Positions 54,103 to 61,351 of a stretch of 61,351 bases of DNA are shown here, in pieces. The notes below the pieces were generated by a model. The model ran no database searches. It had not been told where the DNA came from and worked only from the letters and a program-made list of their open reading frames with translations. The DNA is from Saprospiraceae bacterium (GTDB lineage Bacteria > Bacteroidota > Bacteroidia > Chitinophagales > Saprospiraceae). Position numbers and translations under genes: made by a program. Positions within the stretch are counted from its first letter, which is position 1. Each line of letters starts with the position of its first letter. The DNA is taken from the NCBI GenBank assembly GCA_028282725.1, contig JANQHF010000076.1, positions 1-61,351 of the forward strand. Direction: 5' to 3'.

Positions 54103-55173
54103 ATGAAAACATTTATATTATCAATTATCTATATATGTATTTTTACATCTATCGGGGCACAACCACAGATTATCGTCCAAACCGGAGAAGACGCTACCTT
54201 ATATAACAGTCTTAATGAAGCGGTGACACAGGCGCCGGATGGAGCAACTATCTACCTGCCAGGAGGCGACATTCCCATAGATGAAAAACGGTTGATCATC
54301 AATAGGAAACTGCACCTTATAGGTGCTGGCCACTATCCCATGTATACTCAAGGGACTGGCAGAACAGTGATATTTTATCCGGCTATCCAAAGTCAAGAGG
54401 CTGACATCGTATTTGCTCCCGGATCTGATAACAGCATTGTCGAGGGAATTTACCTTACCGGACAAATAAGTGTGGCTTACGAGGATCATTATCCGGAAAT
54501 TACCGGTATTCAGATTTTGCGGTCCAACGTCGAGACCCTAGACTTTAATAGCAAATTTGTCAATGTAGATTTTACAAAAGCCAACAAGATCTTGGCAAAG
54601 GAATGTGTCATCAGAGACGACATTCGAGGTGCAGGGATTGAACAACTCTTAGTCATGAATAGCTTCATACATGGAGAATTAAGTGATCTGAAGGGACAGA
54701 AAATCGTCTTTGAAAATAATATTATGCTAGTCGGTCTGTATAATGAGGTTACTGAAGTTGTATTTAATAATAACATTTTTGGCAGGCCATTTCCATCTCC
54801 TTCTTCTAATATTGGGATTAACAATCACTTCCGGCATAATATGCTGGCATTGTCTCAATTTCCATGTTGTATCGGAACAAATGAAAATAACATTTTCAAT
54901 GTATCCTATGATGATCAATTTGTCTTTGTAAATACACCTAGCTTCAGTAGTCCTGTATTCAACTATTTCTTTGATTTTCATCTCAAGGATAGTAGTGTTG
55001 GGAAAGGAACCGGTCTGAATGGAACAGATATTGGAATTTATGGAGGTGTTGCCCCATATAAAGAAGGAGCCGTACCCAGCAATCCACATATCGTGTCTAA
55101 ATATATCAGCCCTCAGACGGATGCCAACGGCAATTTGAAGATCGATATCACTGTTGAGGCTCAGAAGAACTAG
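54103..55173 (+). CDS. Secreted beta-helix-like protein
   Basis: A 356-residue protein from the ATG at 54103 (MKTFILSIIYICIFTSIGAQ, a clear signal peptide; an upstream ATG at 54079 adds eight residues). It then reads TLYNSLNEAVTQAPDGATIYLPGG and many short strands with Asn/Ile/Val turns (VVFNNNIF, IVFENNIML), typical of a right-handed parallel beta-helix. No catalytic residues are recognised. Its stop lies beside the start of the lipase-like gene, so the two are co-transcribed. Possibly a surface polysaccharide-binding or lyase-related protein; function not established. Confidence 0.7.
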   Translation: MKTFILSIIYICIFTSIGAQPQIIVQTGEDATLYNSLNEAVTQAPDGATIYLPGGDIPIDEKRLIINRKLHLIGAGHYPMYTQGTGRTVIFYPAIQSQEADIVFAPGSDNSIVEGIYLTGQISVAYEDHYPEITGIQILRSNVETLDFNSKFVNVDFTKANKILAKECVIRDDIRGAGIEQLLVMNSFIHGELSDLKGQKIVFENNIMLVGLYNEVTEVVFNNNIFGRPFPSPSSNIGINNHFRHNMLALSQFPCCIGTNENNIFNVSYDDQFVFVNTPSFSSPVFNYFFDFHLKDSSVGKGTGLNGTDIGIYGGVAPYKEGAVPSNPHIVSKYISPQTDANGNLKIDITVEAQKN

Positions 55174-55190
55174 TGCCTATACTAGCAAGG

Positions 55191-58100
55191 ATGTATCGAC
55201 CTAGTTTCTATATCAGAATTGTCAGCCTATATTCCTTAATTACAATTATTGGAATTGGGCGATCTTCATCACAGTCTAGTCCTCCAGACATCTGTGATTG
55301 TGTATACCCGATCATCTTCGTACACGGGTGGACTGGAGGTGCCTATTCTTGGGAGGGTGTATATGCAGATGATGACTTTGTAAAGATCTGGGGACCCCTT
55401 GAGGTGGCCGATAAGAACAACTTGTACCCGGATCATCACAGGGGACATGTATATCATGCTAATTTAAATGCTACACCACAAACCAATATTCGTGGCAAAG
55501 ACAATCGATGGGATACACATGGTCCTTATTCCGATGATGATGTAATCCTCCATCATCAATTCACAAATACCCAACCTCTGAAGAAAGGGTGCCTTTATGT
55601 AATTAATTTTAATACTTCGTGGAATCAAAATCCGGAAACGCCCGCCGTCATTATCCATAATGACGCCTTAGAGACTCCTAAAGACGGAGAAGATTCGGAT
55701 AGCAATGAATCGGCCTTATACAAACAGGGATATGCCTTGGGCCGGATGATCACAAATGTGCTCGAGGTTACACAAAAGGATAAAGTGATCTTGGTCGGTC
55801 ACTCGATGGGAGGATTAGCTATCCGAGAATATCTTCAACGCAAAGAGGGTGATAAGCACCCGTGGTGGGTAGATTCAATGAACCCGTCAGGACATCATGT
55901 GGCCAGAGTCTTGACAGCATCTACGCCGCATCGAGGAGCAAATAAGGGTGATTTTATACCTCCTATTGTTTTAAATAACCTAGAAATTAAGCAAGATCTA
56001 CGCTCAGAAGCAGTACGAGATTTAAGATTCAGCTTTAACAATGACAAAGGAGATCCAAATGCTGGATTAGTGCTCTATGGTGGATTAGAGTCAATCATGA
56101 TGGACAATGCCTATAATACCGATATAAATTGTGATGGAGATGAGCATGATGAGATATTTGGATTAAATGCCAAGGGTATAACACTACCATGGGAAGGCAC
56201 TTATGACAACCGGGATCAAACGTTACCTCACGATATAAAATACACCTACTATGTAGGTACCCTAAAACCCTTTAAGGGTGATGGCATTGTTCCCAACGAA
56301 AGACAATGGTTATATGATAGAGGTAATGGATCTACTAAAGACTATGTAAGTCGCACTAGTGTGCCTGCTCCTAACTCACATGGAGATTATGTCACTTCAG
56401 ACAGAATTACCAGTCCACGAAATCTATTTCATACCGATACTCCAAAAGATATTGATCACATCATCAGAGGCATAGACGAACCCGACTATCCTTTTTTTGC
56501 ATACGATATAGATCTCCAAGATGAGAACATTTCAGACGACACGGGATGGTATTCCGGAATGGTCCAGAAACGCGCAGATATTGTCCCATTATCCAGTGTA
56601 CTACATCTGATAAATGGTTTGCCTTTTACACATAATCAGGTTGACCCTGATTGGTATCGCTTGATCTTAAATGAATGCGTAGATACGTTGACCATTTCAT
56701 TTGCAAAGCAGGCGGAATCCTTTGCTATACTAGACTTTTTCATAGATATAGACGACGTTTTTGCCAACCCTGGTATTGAATACCTTCCCACCTCTCAACC
56801 TGACGGAGCTTATACAATAAATATGACGGACCAGGAGTCGTTTCGCATCACATCCGGTTATTTTGACCGACGGCTATATAACATTTCGATGTTCCAGAAT
56901 TCATGTATTTCCTCAGATACACTTTACCTGAGAATTACCCATCTGGCAGATGGTACGAGATCCTCCTGGAGCAGGCCCTATAAATTTCGGGTTAGCAAAG
57001 GGATTGTCCCTGTCGAAGAAGCAGACAATGTCGATACAAGTTCATCAAAATTATCTCACATAGAGTATTGGTTTAATGACACATTTGATCAAAGACAATC
57101 GCTGGGTACGGCAAATGCCTCATCGATCAGTGGTCAAGCTCTCATCGAGACCAGTAATCTGTCAGAAGGGCTTCATACATTTCACTGGAGAGCCCGCGAT
57201 GATCAATTGAGTTATAGTTCGGTTTCTTCTTCATTGATTTATAAGCCTCCCTATGATCCGGATCCGTCCATTGTATCCATGGAATACTGGGTTGATGACG
57301 CATTCGATCAACGGAAATCAATGGGTCTGACTGAGTCAGCGGTATTGAATGATACACTAAGGGCTAATACAGCTGAATTAACACCGGGTCTTCACGTCTT
57401 GCATTACAGGTATAAAGATAGAAATGGCTCTTATTCTGCAGTCACATCCTCACTAATTAACAAGGCCGAATACGTATCTGCTCCCATCGTGACCACTATC
57501 GAATATTGGTATAATAAAGATTTTCAACTCAGAGAGTCAATGAGTCTGTCGGATACTACGATGTCGATTGACAGTCTGAATTTGAATATAGATCATTTGG
57601 ACCCGGGTCTTCACATATTGCATTGGAGGGTCAGGGATGCTCAAGGCGAGTATAGCGTGGTGTCTTCGTCATTGGTGTACAGGGCAACCTTTAATACTGA
57701 CACTACAGTTAAATACATTGAGTATTGGCTAGATGACAGTCCTGACCAAAGATTCAGGACGGCATATTTGTCATCTGATACGCTACTCATATTAGATAGC
57801 TTGAATGTTGAGGATATTGCAGATGGCCTGCATAATATTAACCTCAGATTTCTCGATTCTAATGGTCAGTCAAGTGTTGTCATCACTCAACTTTTCCGTA
57901 AATCCGAATCGCGGATCAAAAAGATTAGTGGTTATAGTTATTGGTTTAACGAAGATGATTCGACCGCCATGTATGTAGAGTTGGCGGAGCCAGATTCATT
58001 GTTCAGACTGATAGACAATATCGGTACGGGTCTATTATCGGACACTACGCATCAGATCTTCCTGAGATTTGAAGATGATGCCGGCGGATTAAGTCCTGTG

Positions 58101-59372
58101 ATCGAACAAGACTTTGTCAAATCACCAGTAGATACTGCATTAATTGCTGCTTTTACCTATGTGATCACATCTTGTGGAGATGTAATCCTGACAGATGGAT
58201 CTGTAGGTGATATCTTATCATATGAATGGGATTTTGGCGATCAATCTATGCCTTCTACGGATTATCAGGCAGTTCATGTATATAATTCATTTGGGTCCTA
58301 CAATGTATGTCTCACGGTGTCAGATTCTACAATGTCGAGCTATGGATGTGAAGTCATCACGCTCGATGAAACTTTGATTTCTACCCTAGAGTGTCCTGAA
58401 TCTCTTGTCGTGCTTTATCTGGATACCAACGGTACGATTTCTATAGATCCATGGATGTTAGGTGCGCACTTGGATACTACATGTATGGACACCATGTATG
58501 CTATCCCGGATATCCTGACGTGCAAAGATTTGAACACTGTACGGACTATCCAAATTACTGCCCGATATCTCAATGGACTGTCTTTCAATTGTGACGTCGA
58601 TGTATTGGTTTCGAGGTATCCGGATGATACGATGAGTTGTAAGGCCTTCTTACCCGATCTGACGGGAACGCTATCTATAGATACATCGTTTCAGGACGGA
58701 AATGATACAATTTTAGTAGATCTGGTCATTTCGAATATTGGCATGCAAGCGGCGGATCGTAGTACATATGTTATAACTGTTTATTGGACCGACACATTTG
58801 GTATACAGCATGATTACATTTTTCATGAAGGTATAGTGTCTCCGTTATTGGCAGGGGATGCGATCCATGAATCATTAGAGATTATCCATAACACGACGTG
58901 GAATCAGGGAGTATGGAACATGGAGATTTGTGTAGATGATAGTAAAGTCATTACGGAGAGTAATGAACTCAATAATTGTCATTATATCACGAATGACCCT
59001 GAATTTTCTGTACAAGAAAGCATTAATACATCGAAGATCGGGCTATATGAAAATGGCTTTGTAAGAAGCATCTCTGATTATTCTGATAATCCATTTTCTC
59101 TTGATGCTATTGATAACGAATACGAAGTATCTCTGATACCTAATCCTACCGAAGCCAATGTCCTCCTAAAGATAAAGAGTGGAGTGGAGGAGGCATATCA
59201 TATTTCCACAATGGATGGTCATGGAAGAAGGATATTCTATACTACTACCGTGCCAGACACAGAAGTCTCCATGAACATGGATCTGGATAGTAGACCTGCG
59301 GGTCTATACATAGTAAAAATCACCAGTAATTCTGGAAAAACCGAAGTCCACAAAATCATAAAAGCAAATTAA
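55191..59372 (+). CDS. Giant T9SS-secreted lipase-like protein with five EYW modules, PKD and CARDB-like domains
   Basis: About 1393 residues from the ATG at 55191 (a GTG at 55173 overlaps the previous stop and is an alternative). The signal peptide is followed by an alpha/beta-hydrolase domain (about 30-420) with IIFVHGWTGGAYSW (oxyanion region) and the lipase box GHSMGG (about 203-208), PGAP1/lipase-like. Next come five ~75-residue modules (IEYWFNDTFDQR…GLHTFHWRARD…SSSLIYK), nucleotides ~57040-58130, then a PKD domain (SYEWDFGD), a CARDB-like domain and a T9SS type A sorting domain (SLIPNPTEANVLLKI). Probably a surface esterase or lipase. Confidence 0.85.
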   Translation: MYRPSFYIRIVSLYSLITIIGIGRSSSQSSPPDICDCVYPIIFVHGWTGGAYSWEGVYADDDFVKIWGPLEVADKNNLYPDHHRGHVYHANLNATPQTNIRGKDNRWDTHGPYSDDDVILHHQFTNTQPLKKGCLYVINFNTSWNQNPETPAVIIHNDALETPKDGEDSDSNESALYKQGYALGRMITNVLEVTQKDKVILVGHSMGGLAIREYLQRKEGDKHPWWVDSMNPSGHHVARVLTASTPHRGANKGDFIPPIVLNNLEIKQDLRSEAVRDLRFSFNNDKGDPNAGLVLYGGLESIMMDNAYNTDINCDGDEHDEIFGLNAKGITLPWEGTYDNRDQTLPHDIKYTYYVGTLKPFKGDGIVPNERQWLYDRGNGSTKDYVSRTSVPAPNSHGDYVTSDRITSPRNLFHTDTPKDIDHIIRGIDEPDYPFFAYDIDLQDENISDDTGWYSGMVQKRADIVPLSSVLHLINGLPFTHNQVDPDWYRLILNECVDTLTISFAKQAESFAILDFFIDIDDVFANPGIEYLPTSQPDGAYTINMTDQESFRITSGYFDRRLYNISMFQNSCISSDTLYLRITHLADGTRSSWSRPYKFRVSKGIVPVEEADNVDTSSSKLSHIEYWFNDTFDQRQSLGTANASSISGQALIETSNLSEGLHTFHWRARDDQLSYSSVSSSLIYKPPYDPDPSIVSMEYWVDDAFDQRKSMGLTESAVLNDTLRANTAELTPGLHVLHYRYKDRNGSYSAVTSSLINKAEYVSAPIVTTIEYWYNKDFQLRESMSLSDTTMSIDSLNLNIDHLDPGLHILHWRVRDAQGEYSVVSSSLVYRATFNTDTTVKYIEYWLDDSPDQRFRTAYLSSDTLLILDSLNVEDIADGLHNINLRFLDSNGQSSVVITQLFRKSESRIKKISGYSYWFNEDDSTAMYVELAEPDSLFRLIDNIGTGLLSDTTHQIFLRFEDDAGGLSPVIEQDFVKSPVDTALIAAFTYVITSCGDVILTDGSVGDILSYEWDFGDQSMPSTDYQAVHVYNSFGSYNVCLTVSDSTMSSYGCEVITLDETLISTLECPESLVVLYLDTNGTISIDPWMLGAHLDTTCMDTMYAIPDILTCKDLNTVRTIQITARYLNGLSFNCDVDVLVSRYPDDTMSCKAFLPDLTGTLSIDTSFQDGNDTILVDLVISNIGMQAADRSTYVITVYWTDTFGIQHDYIFHEGIVSPLLAGDAIHESLEIIHNTTWNQGVWNMEICVDDSKVITESNELNNCHYITNDPEFSVQESINTSKIGLYENGFVRSISDYSDNPFSLDAIDNEYEVSLIPNPTEANVLLKIKSGVEEAYHISTMDGHGRRIFYTTTVPDTEVSMNMDLDSRPAGLYIVKITSNSGKTEVHKIIKAN

Positions 59373-59393
59373 TCAACCCATTTATCCTCTTAA

Positions 59394-61142
59394 ATGAATA
59401 ATATAAATCAATTTGTAGCACTACTATTGATTTTACTTTTTAGTAGTTGTTCAGTGCCCAAGCGTACTATCAATGCATATAAACCTGTCGAAAAACCTGC
59501 ACAATCTTATACTGTCACCTATCAGATGCCCAAGGTCAAAGCTGCTCCACAGACCATCCAAAAGCAACGAAAGGGTGGAGTGACATTATCGATAGAGATC
59601 GAACCATTTTCGGTTTTGAAAAAAATGAGAACAGGCGAAGAAAAAGTCGTTGCCACTGACAATCCTGCCTTTGATAAATTCGAGATCGCACAAATACCAT
59701 ATTACGACATAAGCCCTCAGTACATCCGGTTCAAACTGAGAGTGAGAAATGACCAGTCCCGTATTCTGCGATTGTCAGACGCTTTGCTCGCCATTGAAAT
59801 CAACAATGCACAGATGAGGATAGACCAACAATCTGAAGACTGGATGTCTGGTTATGTGAGGGCGGGCACTGAGCGAGAGTTCGTTATAAACGGCCCTAAA
59901 TTATCCGAGCTCACTGATAAAAAAGCTCTGATGGGCATATTTATCGACGACATGCCTACTTCCTATGATGGCGCAGGGAATATTACCCAGAAATCAAACT
60001 TTGAGTGGTATTTCGACTTACACCAAGAGCAAAAATCATCCACAGACCAAATCACCTATAAATATGAGAGAAGGCCTGTGTATAAGGAATTGTGTTCAGT
60101 CTGCGGAGCCGATGGATATCATATAGTAAAGTGTACAAATTGTGCCGGGACAGGAAAAGTAAGGAATAAAAAGGGTCAAATTATTAAGCATTATTTGTGT
60201 GAAGGCACCGGAAAGTTAAAAAAGGATTGTGCTACTTGTGTCGCGGGGAAAATAGCACATCGCAAATCAGGTGATCCGGAGGTGGAGGCATCGTGGGATG
60301 TGTACACGATCAAGGTACATACGATACCTGTTGGTGCCAGGATTGGAGGCTATGACCCAGACACTAATTCTGAGAAGTTTGTCAACTCACGTAGCAATAC
60401 TAAAATAGGCTGGATGCCGAGAGCTAACAATGGTGTTGTAGATGAACCAATAATTGTAGAATATGATAACCAGCAGGTGAGGGTATTGCCACACGATGAG
60501 AATGGTGAAATAATCGGAAAGATTGAAATCGATTTTACAGGAGATGAACCTGTGGTGATCAAAGGTAAACGGGTTGATAAATGGTCCAATCAAAAGAAAG
60601 AACCGGTCTTGGCAAAAAAAGATCAGGAGACCAAAGACAATTCTACGTCACCAACACAATCAAAATTAATCTCTCAATCAATAGTCAATGATGAACCTCA
60701 GAACAAAGAAACCGATGATTTGAACCGCAGTCAAAGTAACTCAATTTCAAAGGCACCGAGGCCTCGAAAATTATCGGATCCAAAACCAGAACAGGTCAAT
60801 GATAAAGCTACAACGAGCCAAAGAAGTAACAACACACCTCAAGCCAACTCAGAATCATCTGAGCTCGCACAACTACGACAGCAATTGGCTGAACAAAGCA
60901 AGTTATTAGAAGAAATGCGCCAGGAGCTTGATGAAGAGCGATCAAAAAACCAGAAGATCACGATAGCTGAAACTTCGACGCCCTCAGATCCTCCGGCAAT
61001 GAGTCAAAAAGTTGAAGTGCCGACTCAGCAAGCTACAATCATCACAAAAAATTATCGTATCCAATTAGCGGCGGGATCTTCATCTATGAAATTCCCTACG
61101 GTCGCCCATCTCGGTCAGATAGTGACAGAGCCCGTGCCCTGA
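59394..61142 (+). CDS. Lipoprotein with DnaJ-like zinc finger and truncated SPOR domain
   Basis: A 582-residue protein with a lipobox (LLFSSC, Cys19), an unrecognised beta-rich region (about 60-210), a DnaJ-type CxxCxGxG cluster (about 233-285: CSVCGADG, CTNCAGTG, HYLCEGTG, CATCVAGK) in which the third repeat has lost its first Cys, a low-complexity Ser/Thr/Gln/Lys region (about 400-480), a coiled coil (about 485-520) and a C-terminal SPOR start (NYRIQLAAGSSSMKFPTVA). A TGA at 61140-61142 stops it, but the same frame continues through RNLTRFQLGYFD…GYRDAFVVKGE to 61256, completing the SPOR domain. It follows the lipase gene by 21 bases. Confidence 0.75.
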   Translation: MNNINQFVALLLILLFSSCSVPKRTINAYKPVEKPAQSYTVTYQMPKVKAAPQTIQKQRKGGVTLSIEIEPFSVLKKMRTGEEKVVATDNPAFDKFEIAQIPYYDISPQYIRFKLRVRNDQSRILRLSDALLAIEINNAQMRIDQQSEDWMSGYVRAGTEREFVINGPKLSELTDKKALMGIFIDDMPTSYDGAGNITQKSNFEWYFDLHQEQKSSTDQITYKYERRPVYKELCSVCGADGYHIVKCTNCAGTGKVRNKKGQIIKHYLCEGTGKLKKDCATCVAGKIAHRKSGDPEVEASWDVYTIKVHTIPVGARIGGYDPDTNSEKFVNSRSNTKIGWMPRANNGVVDEPIIVEYDNQQVRVLPHDENGEIIGKIEIDFTGDEPVVIKGKRVDKWSNQKKEPVLAKKDQETKDNSTSPTQSKLISQSIVNDEPQNKETDDLNRSQSNSISKAPRPRKLSDPKPEQVNDKATTSQRSNNTPQANSESSELAQLRQQLAEQSKLLEEMRQELDEERSKNQKITIAETSTPSDPPAMSQKVEVPTQQATIITKNYRIQLAAGSSSMKFPTVAHLGQIVTEPVP

Positions 61143-61256
61143 AGGAATCTGACGCGGTTTCAGTTGGGATATTTTGATCAGGTGGAAGTGCGACAGGTAC
61201 TGAAGGAGGTCAGGGCATTGGGGTATCGGGATGCTTTTGTGGTAAAGGGTGAATAG
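61143..61256 (+). pseudogene. Remaining SPOR-domain codons after in-frame TGA
   Basis: These 38 codons (including the TAG at 61254-61256) read TRFQLGYFDQVEVRQVLKEVRALGYRDAFVV, the standard second half of a SPOR peptidoglycan-binding domain. They are in the same frame as the preceding gene and separated from it only by the TGA. The arrangement suggests a recent nonsense change, or readthrough. Confidence 0.65.
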
Positions 61257-61351
61257 GTATGTATCCATTCTTCCTACGTTAAACATTCGACACCTTATAC
61301 AAAAATAGTTTAATAATGCCGTATATATTTTGTATATTGAGGCATGGGAAA
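61257..61351. other. End of window
   Basis: Ninety-five bases with no full gene. An ATG at 61344 begins at the window edge and cannot be judged. Confidence 0.3.

Overview
The window looks like a chromosomal segment of a Bacteroidota bacterium, most plausibly of the Saprospiraceae/Lewinella type (lineage is inference). Three very large secreted proteins end in type IX secretion (T9SS) sorting domains. There is an Oar-like TonB-dependent receptor, many short-signal lipoproteins, weak Shine-Dalgarno signals, and small families typical of the phylum (the MYWTLEL DUF2795 protein, an AlaS/M23 peptidase neighbour pair). No rRNA, tRNA or CRISPR array was seen. Most of the window is ordinary chromosome. 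The 49-61 kb part carries more broken genes, repeats and a mobile-element remnant and looks more accessory.

Layout. 0-3.8 kb: the right end of an IS66-like element inserted into a DUF1761 gene, then an outer-membrane protein/lipoprotein pair, an Lrp/AsnC regulator and an M23 peptidase. 4.1-10.9 kb (+): alaS, then an MFS transporter, a DUF6624 lipoprotein, an ornithine-cyclodeaminase-family enzyme and a proline-racemase-family protein. Its Cys/Thr active-site pair marks it as a trans-3-hydroxy-L-proline dehydratase, and together the last two make a likely two-step hydroxyproline-to-proline route. 10.9-19.7 kb: a Liv-type ABC importer (binding protein apart; LivM-LivH-LivG-LivF in one run) ending in a long-chain acyl-CoA ligase, plus a sarcosine-oxidase-like flavoenzyme and a repeat-rich 0.87-kb gap. 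19.8-24.4 kb (-): five tightly packed genes (two sugar isomerase-like TIM barrels, a GMC oxidoreductase, its small subunit, a zinc-ribbon lipoprotein), several with twin-arginine leaders, suggesting periplasmic sugar oxidation.

24.6-41.5 kb: a giant secreted protein with thrombospondin-3 repeats and cohesin/dockerin-like parts, a TonB-dependent receptor, a PyrR-like phosphoribosyltransferase, a split HdrD-like Fe-S operon, a minisatellite, a second giant adhesin-like protein, and cmk. 41.6-51.2 kb: queA, a MacB-like permease, an OmpA lipoprotein, acs, galK, msrB, a di-haem peroxidase and a DUF2062 protein. 51.2-54 kb: a decayed gene, a second minisatellite with the same leader, a divergent pair of small HTH genes, and an internally deleted IS4-type transposase. 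54.1-61.3 kb (+): a secreted beta-helix-like protein, a 1.4-kb-residue-scale lipase-like multidomain T9SS protein, and a lipoprotein with a DnaJ-like zinc finger whose SPOR domain is cut by an in-frame TGA.

The most unusual signals are the dispersed 18-bp repeat family with a conserved ~58-bp leader (two arrays and several single units, all intergenic), the lipase/beta-helix/SPOR gene cluster with its five EYW modules, and the Tat-exported sugar-oxidation cluster. I found no unequivocally new defence or mobile system.
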